Made by a program: the position numbers and the translations under genes. The notes under the pieces are model-generated. The model ran no database searches. It was not told the DNA's origin and saw nothing but the letters and a program-made list of their open reading frames with translations. A stretch of 64,000 nucleotides of DNA from Owenia fusiformis (taxonomy: Eukaryota; Annelida; Polychaeta; Sabellida; Oweniidae). This document shows positions 23,120 to 37,300 of the stretch, piece by piece; within the stretch, counting starts at the first letter, position 1; every line of letters begins with the position of its first letter. Where the stretch lies: NCBI GenBank assembly GCA_903813345.2, contig CAIIXF020000005.1, forward strand, positions 24,367,375-24,431,374, read 5' to 3'.

Positions 23120-25615
23120 GTAATAGGCGATCAGCCTGGGGGGTTGGTCGGTACCAAATCAAGGGAATAATGGCCATGGTGATTTTTGGGAAGGTCTAGA
23201 CCCCTAGAGTAAGGAAATATGTGATAGCATTGCAGAAGTGGTAGCTTAATAGGTGTTATCACCCATTTTTCAAAATGGCCGCAGGTGCGCTTGCTACCAA
23301 ATAAAAGAAGTTATATCTAAGCATACTGAGAGGCAAAATCAGTGACTTTAGGGTCTAATTCTGGGTTTTAGGGGTCAATGATTTGAGTTATGCCTAAATC
23401 CAAGTCATCAAAAAATTAATTCATATGAAAATCCAAGATGGCCGCCAAATTTGGTTCAAAAACAAATATGTACCAATGATACAAGCTCAAAAACGTTTCA
23501 ACATGATTTTGAAGAGTTTTAGAAGAGGTTTTAGAGTCTAAAGATTTTATTAATGTCTAAAGCTATGTCATCAAAGGATTACCTTATATTGAAATCCAAG
23601 ATGGCCGCAAAATAGGTGCCAAAACGAATATGTTGTTACAGTATTGATATATATGCAAGCTCAAGGAACAGATAAAAAGCAATTTTGTAGAAAATGAAAG
23701 GGTTTCGGGGTCAAGGATTTCATTTATGCCCCATTTAAGTCTAAGTTAGCAAAGAATTGCTTTATATGGAAATCCAAGATGGCCACCAAAATGAAAATGC
23801 AACTACATGTATTGATATCAGCTCAAAGAACAGATAAAAATAATTTTGTAGACCATGAAAGTGTTAGGGGATCAATGATTTTATTGTCTGAGTCATCAAA
23901 GAATAACGTGATGTGGAAATCGAAGATGGCTGCCAAAATGAATATGTAACTATTAATATATGTTCAAAGTGATTTTGGAGACCATGTCTAGGTTTCAATG
24001 GTCGAGAACTTTAATTATGTCTAAAACTTAGTCATCAAATAATAATTTTATTTGGATATTCAGGATGGCAACCAAAATGGCTGCCAAAGGAATAATTAAT
24101 TTTGGAATACATTTATTTGAATATCCAAGATGGCCCTGATGGGATGTACCATCTCAATTGTACCCTCTTCATCGCAGCAATGAACTAGATTGTGAAAGCA
24201 GAAGAGTCCAAGTAAAGAGGTCTCAAAGTGAACGATGACACAAAACATCCTTCTTGCCAAGCCTTTATGGACACCATCACTGTTATGACCTAGTCATTCC
24301 CTGGAGCACAACGGATTCTAAGCTGCCTCCAGATGATGGCCAATTGGGCATGTATTTAGTACAATCCAGGGAATGTTTTCAGCTGAGTGGTATACAAAGG
24401 CAGCTAATGTGCAATTATTCATACTATCCATGATGAGAGAATTGAATATCTAGGGAAATAATTTGATGAGTTTCTTAAAGATATCAACAGCATCTGTGAG
24501 AACTAGAAAAATGAATGAAAGCTATTGACCTTATCCATGTAGGGAGTTGGTTCAAAGTCTCATGCTTTCAGTTTGGTGTTGTTCTCCTATGACTTTTCCA
24601 ACTATGTAACTTCCATTACAACAACAGAGGCTGAGGAGAAAGAGCAACATCAACAGAGTAAGAAGGGGTAACTTGCAAAGGTTACCTGGGAGTAGATAGG
24701 CAACTTTGGTTCCAATAATCTTAAACAAACACACACCCAAAAAAGGTTAAAAAGTATTTTAGCACTCTGGGAATCAGCTCTTGACAATGGACCAAGTTAA
24801 ATGTTGGTGTATCCCGAAAGCTCTAATTGACTCTAATTCCAAGAAAAAAGAAAAAGAGAAAAACAAAGAAAATTAAAAAACAAAGACAACACAAATGAGA
24901 AAACACAAATAAAACAAATAATTGAAAGGCAGCAAAGAAAACAGAAGAAAGAAAACAAAAACAAAGTGGTAACTGAAATCCTCAATACCTAGATCCTAGT
25001 TTACTAGTCAAAGATACCACAATCACTTGCCAACATCCTCTGTTAATGCTTATATGTATACACGTATGTACATGTAAATATTCATTTTGGCAGCCATTTT
25101 GGTGATCATCTGGGATTTTAATATGAGGAAAAGTTAAGATGACTTTGGTAAAGGCTAAATTGAAACCATTTTCCCCTGGAACCTAGTTTCAGATATCTAT
25201 TACGTACATTGCTTTTCTAACTTTTCTATGTGCGTATGAATTCATTTTAGCAGCCATATGTATGGCCATTTTGGCAGCCATTTCAAATTTCTAAATAAAG
25301 ATATCTTGGATTTCCATAAAGCAATTTTTTGATGACTTAGATTTTGACATAAGTGAAATCCTTGACCCCTAAAACCCAGAAATAGACTTCAAAATCACTG
25401 TTTTTGCCTCTCATTATACTAAGATATGATTTCTTTTATTTGGTAAAAAGCGCAATAGCAGCCATTTTGAAAAATGGGTGATAACACCCATAAGCTACCA
25501 CTCCTGCAATGCTATCACATATTTTCTTACTCTGGAGGTATTTACCGTGCCACAAATCACTATGAGCATTATTCCCCTAACTTGGTACCGATAAGCTAAA
25601 TTTTGGGGTGAACCT
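23120..25615. mobile_element. Old 2.5-kb palindromic repeat with AAGATGGC units
   Basis: The left arm (about 23120-23445) recurs inverted at about 25290-25615, with landmarks GGGAATAATG, ATATGTGATAGCATTGCAG, GTGTTATCACCCATTTTTC and GTCATCAAAAAATT matching across arms. Between them, units of roughly 100-200 bp repeat a core like AATCCAAGATGGCCGCCAAA (near 23440, 23590, 23775, 23920, 24060 and 24125), with complementary copies CAGCCATTTTGGTGAT near 25090 and 25265. Arms are diverged (roughly three quarters identical by eye), so the element is old. No transposase or target duplication was recognised. Confidence 0.7.
24838..24972. repeat. A-rich simple sequence
   Basis: A stretch almost wholly of A with G and C interruptions (AAGAAAAAAGAAAAAGAG and similar) inside the loop of the palindromic element. 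Confidence 0.7.
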
Positions 25616-28341
25616 GATGGCCTATAAGGCTATGATGTCCTATTTGCAATGCATATTGTGAGAAATCACAGCCTCCCTATCAGTTTTGCAAGGCAGAGAT
25701 GGTCGGAGTATCAGAAGTTTACCATGCATTTCATTTGACAAATTCTAGAAAAGGTGTGTGATACCGAAATATACAAATATTCATTTGAGACAATATTTCG
25801 GTATATCATCCCCCTTGTTGATCGTCACTCGGATTTTGATGTTCTTTAAAGAAAAGGACGGTATGATAGTAATGCAGTGCCATAAATATAAGGGTTTGAT
25901 ATACCATTGGAAAGATCATCCAAAGTTACGTTGATTGGCATGTATCTGATACCTGCCAGTCAATGTCACAAATTGCTACATCATATGAATTGAAGTGACC
26001 ATAGACCTAGAAACATGTGATTTTAGCGTATTCTGCATGATTATAAGAAATGGAAATCAAAAAGTTAAAAGAAGATCAAGATGACAATTTAACTACTTTG
26101 TGGATAGATTCAGATGTGTCGAAAATAGAGCGGCAAGGGTACTGTTGAATACTTTTTGCATGAGCTTTGATATGCTGAGATCATATCCTTCTCATTTTGA
26201 TGCAATAAAAGCTGCTGGAATGGGCCACACTAATTACTACCATTAAGAAAATATAAGTTTTCATCATCAAAAAACTTTTGTTGGTGAGTTAGTATAACTT
26301 TGGATGATGTTTCCAATGGTATATAACATTAGGTACCATATAATCAGGTTTTAGCTGGACCAGGTGGACGGGACTTATTTGACACCCTGTTTCTACTTTA
26401 CCTGAACTGATGTGTCTTGCTCTACAATGATCAAACTAGTTTTGATGAAGTGGAGACTTTGGTCTCATATGATAGTAATATAGTGGCATTTATAAATATA
26501 CTTAACTTGGGCTGATATTATATATGTATTGTTCTACAATGATCAAAATCTTTTTGATGGCAGTGGAGACTTTAATCAGTTGTGTGACCACCCATGAGCG
26601 TTTTAAATGAATCTGTTTTTACACTGTTATTCCCATTATATGTATATGAATAGGGATGATTTTGATTATGTCATCTTATATTTAAGATACATAAAACTTG
26701 TTCTCGTTTTATACCATCACCTTTATTCCATTTACACAATTAGATATTTCATTGAACAAATTATTGAATATTGTATATGACCTTTGGACTTGTACACCTT
26801 TAAAATGAGATTTTCATATGAGAGGTTTCATATACAGGTATACACTGTAAATGTATTATGTATATGGCACATAAGAAACTGCATAGATTGAGGACATTGT
26901 CTCTTACATAAATAAATAAAAACTTCAATCTATGTAGATTAATGAAGATTAGAAGAGACAAGAAGTTTCAGATTTGGACCTACTCTAGCTAAATATATGT
27001 CCCACTAAGCCTATATGATTATCCATTGTTCAACTATGCTCTACTACTTGTATGACTAAAGAATCATTAACATTTAACCCCAATTTCAGCATGTATTCTT
27101 GACTAGTGTCAACACCCTTGTAACAAAAGTTTTTTAATTTTAAAATTGGGTACTCAAAAAAGTATGTACCCACTTCTAGTTATTGTACGAGCCTTTGACG
27201 ACCCATCCATAAATAAAATCTAAATCTGTAGATTTTAGCATCAAACACTGCCTAATAGAATGGTTGTCCAGAGAGTCTATGTAAACCCATGCATTTAGGT
27301 GTCTGATACATGTCCTAATAAATTACATACAGCTGAATGAATGCCACCTATAATTAATATGTGATTGTCAAGTTCTTGTAACGTTCTGGATATGTACGGT
27401 GAAATTAGCAAATTCACTATCTGGTAAAGTCATGGACTTTCTACCAGTTCTTTCTAGTCGAGAGCCCATGGGAAAAGTGCCAAAAACACAAAAATTGGTC
27501 CAAATTGCAGAGACAAAAACTGAATACAATTCAATGGTTGGTAAATATTATTGGAATGTGTGTTTCTATAGCAGCCTTTGAACATGTCCCATACCCGATA
27601 CAGCTTAGTCATTAAAGCATGGATACTCCTATAGCACATCAGTGTCTTAATAAGGGGAATAAATATAAAGCAGTTTTTCCACTGATAAGATCTAAATGAC
27701 CCTATAATAAGTAGCTGCCATGGTCTTAATGAGAATTTTATTCTGAAATGAATACCAGCTACTTGGAAAGCACATATCGTGTAATTCAGTGAATGTTATT
27801 TTGATTTTTATCTACCATATACTGTACTCCCACTTGTATTTGACTCTCTCATTTTTGTGATTTTGAAATTTCGCACCTATTGATTCTTGCATATTTTCAG
27901 TTTTTCGAAATTTTGCAGCTATTATATTTCCAATTAGAACTATTGAAATTTTGTGGCTACTCGTATTATATTTCACAAATTTTCCAAACTTGCGAAAAAC
28001 ACGAAATATCGTAGCATGCTAAAATTACCAGACCAGGAGTACAGTAATCACAGTATTCTGATTGGTTTAGCTAGATCAAAGGATTATCTCTAATTCAAAG
28101 AATGTGAATGAAGCTCTCTTTTGAAGAAGTAAAATCAAACTATTGGAACATGTATAGATTAATCCTAGTAGCAAGTAGTGTACATGAAGCAAGTGAACAG
28201 CTTAATCCTTATGTTATAGTCCTTACATCTTTGTATATTCCTCTCATTTTCAATAAAACAGACTTAAATCACATTTGAGCAACTTTGATAGTCAGGGTAC
28301 AATAACATATCCCATTACTATCATATCATGTAGTAATTCTG
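25616..28341. other. Intergenic, nothing coding seen
   Basis: AT-rich DNA between the palindromic element and the PGM3 stop codon. Only short chance frames occur (for example 27399-27581). There are loosely repeated GAAATTTTG / CGAAATTTTGC motifs near 27860-28010 that read like diverged repeat sequence. Confidence 0.5.
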
Positions 28342-31300
28342 TTAAAACTCTGGTGCTACTGGAGCATCCCCTACACCTCCAGCGAGTTCATAAACTTTCA
28401 CACTGACTTCATGAGCCAACATGTCCGCATTCTGACGTGTGTCTGACTCTGCATACACTCGGACGACATCTTCAGTACCAGATGGCCTGGAAAATATTAA
28501 AAATTATATTCTACATTTTTCATGTTTGCCTTGAGACCTTAAGGTTAGCAGTACTAATTAAAACAACCTAAGTCCTTCAATTGAATTTGCACTTTTCATT
28601 CTTTATGACCTCAATTGTAGGGTTTATATGCCCTTCATTAATACCCTGCGTGCAGAGTCTAGTTAAACTACACTCTGCCTAGTAGAGACCATATTACAGT
28701 TTAGTAGCCTCGCCCCCACAACGTTTACCGGTGATAGTTTGGGTAATAAATCACTTTTGACCTACGCGCTGCCCTTTCTTCCACCAATCAGCGAGCTTGA
28801 AGAAACATACGCCAAATGCGTTCTAATTAAATATGCGCATGTCATTGGTCAACTCCGGGCTCAACGATGACGTCAGAAGGAATGACCATATATAGAACGT
28901 CGGTCAAATTTGGCCGACGAACACTGATTGGCGCGGTGAGTTCACAGGTTTATTTTAGTTTGAAAGAGTGAAGACGAAGCTCTCTTTCAAGAAGTGAAGT
29001 CAAACGAATGCAAAGGGTACTTCATTAAATGCGAAGGCAGATGAAAGAACAATCTTATACCTGAGAGTGAAGTTATTGTTGTACAGTATAGGCAAACTGT
29101 AGACAAACACTCTAAAACTTTTTATGGTAGTCTAGTCATAATTTGGTTGTTTCTAATTATCAAGCTTGACAAATGGAATGACTTTTGGACGTTATTGCTA
29201 ATATGCCACACACAAATACCAATTTTAGTTATACATATGATATTCGCTTACCTGACAAAAGACCTTCCATTATTATACTTGGCTACAATTGCATCTATGG
29301 CTTCCTGAAGACCTGAGGGAGAAGTTGTGCGTCTCTCTGCATCAGTTGTTTCTATCACAGTCCTGTCTTTAACCTATAACAAAAAATATTTCCTTAAAAC
29401 ATAACCGTATGTACAAGATAAGGTATACTGTAGGTTATGATTCGTTGCTTTAGGCACGGGCTCTTGAAAGCCTGTGGTTTAGGTAAAGTAATTGCATGAA
29501 TGGGTGAGAAAAAAACTTTCAAACCTAGAGGGAAAGGAATGACATTTAAGATTATACCTTGACTTTTAATTGTCTGTTGGGTAGATCCTTGTAAGCGCTA
29601 TTCCATTCACTGATGTCCCACCCCTTGGTATGTAGTATGGTTTCCACCAAAAGCATATCTGATATTGCATCCCCCACTGTCTGGAAGTTGAAAGTCGTAA
29701 AAGCTATTCATCATTTTGTGACTGGTCCAAGAAGTTCTATATGACAACAAATATGTAGGCATATACATGTTTCAAGAAATTGTTGTATTTGATTTTGATA
29801 AGTTTTCTTCAAGGACATAAATAAGTAAGAAGTATAGATAAAAAATCTTTAGGTTCTCATAGTTATAATAATCTATGAATCCATCTTGTATATTTGGAGT
29901 TAAAGACCTAAAAACCATAAAAAATGCTAACCTGGTTAATGAGATCTATCACATTTTTAAGTTTCTCAGCTGCTTCCCTTTGTTCACTTGACAACCTGTA
30001 GAAAAATATGCATTTAGACTCTACTACATTTTCAAAGAATTTTGGTTTTAAATATAACCACATATTAGAATGTGCCTGACAATTTATTCCCACCACATAG
30101 CAAAAATGAACCAGAATAGTTTACACATAAATCACAATACATGACTTAAGAATACTTATATGAATATGTATGCAAGGGTACTAAATATTTTGCAGGTCCT
30201 ATTCATGGATTTTTAAAAATCTTACAATTTTATTGGTTCATAGACTAACAGAAATTACTTACGTTTGATCATCTTTGGCAGTTTTTATTTTGTTTTGAGC
30301 TTTGTCACTGAATGTTACAGTTCCATGGCCATTCGCCTCAAAGTAGACCCCAATGTCAAAATCAAGGGCCCTGTGATGTAAATGCTTTACACCTGTTTTC
30401 GCACAGGCAACAGGCACTTTCTGAAAATGACATGGAAGTTTCAAAGCTTAAAATAGAATAGAAAGTATGAAACTATTAATGAATAAATGAAAGAAGTATG
30501 TACAATAAATCCTGTATATCTGAACACCTCTGTTCGTCCAATTTTGTAATCTCTGAATGACTCCCTTGATTATGAAACCTTGAAATGTAATGTGAGCACT
30601 TTTGGAGAGTCCCAGTGGTTGCACTCTAAACTGCATAGATATACCAAATAGGTACCAAATAATCTACAACTTCATTCAAAGGAAAAGTGTTCTAGACATT
30701 TTTGAAAAATAAAATACTATTGATTACAGTTGAACCGTAAGTCATTCTTTTAAAACAAACTATTCATTGAGATAGACTTGAGCTTCCAATATCAAGGTCT
30801 TTAAATAGGTTTACATATATTACATTTTGTAACACAGGCTTTGGGAATTTACTGGAAAATAAAAATGTCACATTTTGGTACAATTTTTCAAAGGTGATTA
30901 ATTCATTTAATGTAATATCAATTTTAGAACATGCAGAAAAAACGTTTATGTCAAAATCTATTGATGGTTGGAAGTCATAGATTGTTCTGTTTTTTTTCAT
31001 TTATTCAGAGTTAGGAACTACAACTTGTGTCTATTTCAAAGTATACTGTACCAGCTGTTCCGTGATGTAGTTTGTTGAGCTGCCATTTGCATAAGCTGTC
31101 TGCACAAGACCAAGGTCAAGGTCACACCCACATTTTGACACTAGATCCTTAAGGTACCCAGCTACCAAGGTGGCAATTTTATCACCATCCAGTAAATGGA
31201 ATGTGCCCTCTGGAACAAAACAATTTTAGAATAAATTATCATTTTACAAACATCAAATTACATAACGTTAATAATGTCAATAATTAAAGAAGAATGTCTT

Positions 31301-34300
31301 AAAAAATCACCAATCAATAAATAATTTCCCCCAAAAATCCAAGACGTGGTTTTAACAGTTGAACACATTTCTAAAAGTAGTACATTCCAAATATGTTGAT
31401 ACCTTTGTCTCCATAAAAGTAGACAATTCTATCTGCATCTCCATCAAATGATGCACATCTGTCCCCAGCCTCAATGATCATGTTCTCTGGACACTGCTGA
31501 CCTACTTTCACATAGTCAGCCCCACACTGGGAAATACAGAGAAAGATACATGAAATATGTAAATGTCTATGTTTCGAACATGCAATATTCACTAATTACA
31601 ATTAAAATAAAGAATACAATCAAAATAGGTCTAAAAGTCAAATTAAAATGCAGAATTACATTATTCATACATACTGAATAGATATGAATGCTAGTGTGTA
31701 AGATATTAGTAAAACACAATTCTTTGATACATCGATATGTGCGGAAAAATGAAACTCTTACCAAATGGTTCAGTTTGCCAGATGACCCATCATTAGTGAC
31801 TTTAATAGTGATACTGTCCCCGAGATGGCTCTGTAAGTTTTCAACTTTCAAGGCACCCACACCATTAGCACCATCTATATGTAGAACACTCTTGTATTGT
31901 TTATTACTTGGATTCTGCAAACATAACATTAACAATAGTAGTCTTGGGTGAAATGTACCTAGCCTCCAGTGCTAATCCATGGTGTCAAATGATGAGTACA
32001 TGTATATTTCTTCAGTAAAAATCAAGGTGAATAAAACTCTTGAGTTTAAAGGTTGCATTCTAATATTGGTACCTTTCTTAAAATGGAGCTATTGTTAGCA
32101 GAACTTGATCACAAAACATTTATAACAATGGATGACATGAAAATACCCCAAATCCATCTCAACAAGGTCTTCTTGTTGACAATGTTCAAAAATAGCTAAA
32201 AATACACAGGCAGACACACAAATAGCAATAGGTCAGAAATGAGATATGAATGCACTTACATCTCCTCTCAAAAGCTTGAATGCTGTTGATAGTTTCTTGT
32301 AATATCCTTGTTCATTAGGCTGACCGTATTCATTGTTTGTGTTATTGCATCTGACCATGTAGTGAAGTTGAGGTGTGCTTAGGAGACCTGTGTAGAAATC
32401 ATGGATATGCTAGAGGGATATACTGGTAAAAATAGAGTTCATCTTTCATCTCACGAGTCCTAGTCCCTAGGTTTCATTTGTAACACATAATGTTGTGAAA
32501 ATAGTATACAATTAATAGTATACAATGAATTTAAGGGTCTACTATATTTCAGCAAAATTACCTCTAGCCTAAAAGTTATAACCGGAGTTTTGATAGACTT
32601 GTTATCCCGACTGATCTGGTGAAGTATGAATGTTTTTTAATGTTTCTTGCATTTTCATCCAACTTATTTATTTTCTATTTTATCTCCATTTTAGTCTACA
32701 TGAGCCATATCTAACATTTTTTGTATTTCTGTCATGTAAGGCTATTTAAAACTTACCATAATCTGTGATAATACTGCTAAATACATTAGCACCATCTATA
32801 CAAGCTTGGGCTAATGGTAAACTACTGGGCCTGAAAAAACGTGAAATATCTTTGAAAAATAAATGACTTTCAGGGACATTTAAGATAACTTGAGTCAAAG
32901 TCTATGTAACATTTTCCTGCTTACTTTGTTTCATGATTTTCTCTCTAAAATGAAGTGTCTTTTTTACTATTTGCATTTAAAACCAAGATTTAGAAGCACG
33001 ATTGACATTTTCCTCACCTTGTATCGCGACCAATGAATACTTTCGAGGGAGCGCTGATGTCAATGTCAACTGTTTTGATTATTTCCTCCAATTTAGAACC
33101 CAGATCTGCATCCCTGAAAGGTAATAGTTAGTTAGTTAAATATTTATTATAGTGTCACAGGCTATACATGGTGAAGACATACATTTACAAGAATAGCCCC
33201 CAGCCGTCTCGGCTTATGAGACACTTTTAATATCAAAGTATATACTGCGTTTGTTGAAATCATTTTGTGCAATTCAGTTCATTTATTGTCCAGTTTCGAA
33301 GTAATTAAAGAATGAGTCCATAATGCTATTAGTATTAATATCGAAGTAATTACTGTATCTTCATGTATGTATGTTGACGTTATTTTGTGCCATTCAATTC
33401 ATAATAATATGTTTACAACTAGCACTAGAGACAGTTAATAACAACAGTGGCAGATAAGAAAACATTTTTTGAGCTCCAGAATTCCATAAAAACATTTTTT
33501 GAGCTCCAGAATTCTATAAATTCATTGTGGGGCCTCATTCAAAAAGTAGGCCTCATTATAATAACTGGCAAACAGTGGATTGTCAAATTTGTCAATTTAT
33601 AGGTTAGGTTGTTGATGCTGCATCCTGAATATGGATGGGACAGAATCATCAAGATTGACCAAATACATATAGCAATAGGTACGACTGAATAGCATTCCCA
33701 TGGTTTCAATAGGTAAGCATTGATAGAAAGTTTTCTGAACTTGTACTTGAGTTCTCTCAATCAAATCCGCAAAATGGGGAATATTTCATATTTCATATTG
33801 AAAGTGCAATTCACTAGAGATACCTGCATATTTGGAAAATGTCAAACTGATATAAAAAATTTAAATGATTTTTTCTTCCATAAAATAGATTAAAATATAA
33901 TTATTATGGGTTAACTGGGAACTAATTTTCTGAATTAAAAACCCTTCCTTGATGACAACATCGTTAACAGCTCACTCACTTTACATTAGCAAGGGAGGTA
34001 GCTATTGGTTCCCATGATGCTTCAAGCATTTCACCCAATGGGTCCACTAGTTTTACTCCATTGTCCTCCTCTGGATTGTGGGAAGCTGTGATCATCACTC
34101 CTATGGTGGCTGAAAATATCAAATAAACTGTAAAACATTTTAAAGGATAGGTCCCTTCAGACAGCCATAAAATACATGGAATCTTTTGAAAAATAAAATT
34201 AATTTTATATTGTAAAACCTAACTACTTCTTAAAGCTACTTTCTAAAATTTGAAAAGTGCATATATTCTTGAAATATTTCTTTATTTGCAAGAGACCACA

Positions 34301-37300
34301 AGTGATACCTGAGACCATAGCTTTGAAAAATCTGCACCCCCAATGTTATTAAATGGGGGATTTAAAAATGAAATATATGATTTGATTTGATTCTATTTAA
34401 TGTCACCATTAATATGAAAATTCTGAAAATGTGAACTCATCATGAAGAAAAAACATTTGGTATTTTTGAATTGTTAAACTCTTCATTGATTACATTCATT
34501 TGGATATAGATGTGTAGACAGGATTAAATCAGGGATTAAATCCATATGTTGTTCCCCCCTACATTGCTCAAGCACAAAATAGGATAAAACAGCCACAGAC
34601 TTGGCACAAGACTGAATCTAATAGACAGTATTAGTGGTCGGACTCGCCTGAAAATCTCCACTCGAGTGGGCCATGAAAAACCACGATTATATTCGCGATT
34701 TGACTTAGTTGAGTTACTTCCGGTTTCAGTTTCCCAAGTAGCGGCAGAATTCATCAATTTGATCAAGTCTTTCAAGTGCCTCTGTACTTTTTATTGTCTA
34801 AATCGTATTGCACATCCCTATAGATTGTTAAAGTTCACCCCTAGTCCCGGCTGTTGGATATTCCCAGAATGCATCAAACCGGAAATGAAACTTTTGCATA
34901 AAAATAACGAACACAGAATAAAATCCAAGTATGTTTGTCTTCCACACATGGCATTAAATAGAAAATAAGTTGTATTCTATACAGATTAAGTTGTATTCTA
35001 TACAGATATTCTAATACAGATTATACTATAAGCATGGAAATTGCGAAGGAGAGACGAATCGCGAGTCAAGGTAAGGTGAAAACGAGTGAAAAATATTTTT
35101 TTGGTAAAAATTTCAAATCGTGAGTTCAAGTTTTCAACTCGATCTATTGATTTTTAGGACAAATGCAAGTAAAACTTGAGTACACGAGTCAGTCTTCCAA
35201 CCACTAGACAGTATACAATTAAAAAATGGCCTTTATAGAATACATGTACAGTATATGTATAGAATAAGTCATGATAAGTGAAAGTTCAGTACTGATACTG
35301 ACCTCTTTTGACCTTTGACCTCAAGGCTGCAAGTAGGCCCATTCTGTAGATAACATGGTCCAAATACTCCCCCCTGAAATAATGAAATGAAAGATTAATA
35401 CAGCATTGAATGCTGGGAACTACTGGCCTCTCTTGACCACAAGACTAAAATAATGCATTTCTCAATTTCTCTTGATGGATTATTGAAAACAAAATTCCTA
35501 TTTTTAAAGAATATTGAAACTTGACAGGTACATTTTGTATACTGAACTCTCCAAAGGTAATCTCGGCAAATTGTAATCCACCAACTCCAGAAGAGCAAAA
35601 CCGAGGTTATAGAAGTTTATAGAAGAGACATACATGTACAATCTTCCCAGTCTACCTGAATATTTTGTTTTAGTCATTGGCAGGTAGAATGGCTTGACAG
35701 AAAATAATGGATTATTAAAATTGTTAAACCTATTTAGCCTGAAAAGAAATCATTTAGACTTGTCACTTTATTCTAAGAACTAGCATTCTAATTGTACATG
35801 TACATTAAAGGATAAGTGTAAAAACAAACAAAATTGACATGATTAAGATTAATAACTTATAGAACATAAAGTTGGACTAAGTAGCATGATAGCAAGGTCT
35901 TCTCAGGTTAAGATTCTGGGTCATCAGAAAACTTCCCTGGTATAATATTGTTGAGGACTCTAATGACATGTCTTGTCTTTCAATTGGAACAATTTTTAAT
36001 TGGAGCTTGCACAAAAAAGAACATTTCCAAATGAAGACATGTGTAGATCACCAGGCAGTGTATGTCACTTTTATGTCATGATAAACCTGATTGGTATATT
36101 TTGTAAAACATGCATTATCTTTAAATGCAAGGACATGAAGATTAAAGTGGCCATAAAACACTGATAAAAATATTCATTGTAAAACATACTGTAAACTAGA
36201 GATAAAATATACTGCCATAAAGCTATGTCATAAGATAAGTCTGCAGATCCAGTATTATTATGTCTATGGCATTACATTTTGACTTTTTTTAAAGTTTAAC
36301 ACTTTGGGTTTTTTATAACTTTTATGCAACATTTTAACGTAATATTTAAATTCTTTTGGTGTAACATTATAGGCACATTGATCATGAATAATTAGATGAG
36401 CATATTTGTGTATCAGTTAATTTAAGGATGGTGTCTCCATGTTGAGAAAGCACTGGTACATATTATCATGGGTTTTCTAGCGAAGGATCATTTTAATATG
36501 TGCATGTACATTAAACAAAAATAAAAGTAAAAGATATGTGCTGCAGCTAAAATGTTCAAACGGATAATAATATTTACAAAAAATTATTTCCATTATATAT
36601 TACATATATTTTCATTCAAAACACAAACTATAATAACTAATCAAATTCAATACAACTGTCTGAGTAAACTATTTATAACTATTAATATTTACACCATCTG
36701 ATCATACGACATATGTTCATAATGTCAAACATATATGAACTTTAAGTCGAGATGGCTAATTATCTAAAATACATCACAATGAAATAAATCGTGACATATT
36801 TTGCACTGTAAATGTACATCCTGGGGAGGGGAGTTGAAATAATAAATGGATTGTATTCATTTAGGTTTTTCTTTTTAATGGACTATTCGAATACTAACAA
36901 CCAAAACTAAATTGCAGAAAAGGGAGGGCGTGTAATCGTGTATTAATAATGGCTTTGAATCAATGAGTAGTATAAAGAAGTTTGAACTTGACATTACCTT
37001 TTATGAATAAATAAGATGTCATCAATGAAAACACTTTCTAAATACTGACTCTCTCATAGGTCTCTTTTCAAGGCAGCATTGGTTGAGATCCGATCTGACA
37101 AGCAAGGTTTTGTTTTTTAAAATTGTGCTTTAATATGAACTATGAACTTATAAAGTGGGAAAGCCTGTTTCATTTCAGATTTTATCATGACATAAACCTT
37201 CAAATTAACAAAATAGGTATAAGGGTAGGGGATAACACCAAACATTTAAGAAAGTTTCTGTAAAGCCTCTTTATTCTAGCATCAATGTACCCCATACTAT

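Noticed and set aside
33980-33985. Donor GTAAAG at the end of PGM3 exon 3
   Set aside because: Using it leaves the next exon out of frame with an early stop; the GTGAGT five bases later keeps frame.
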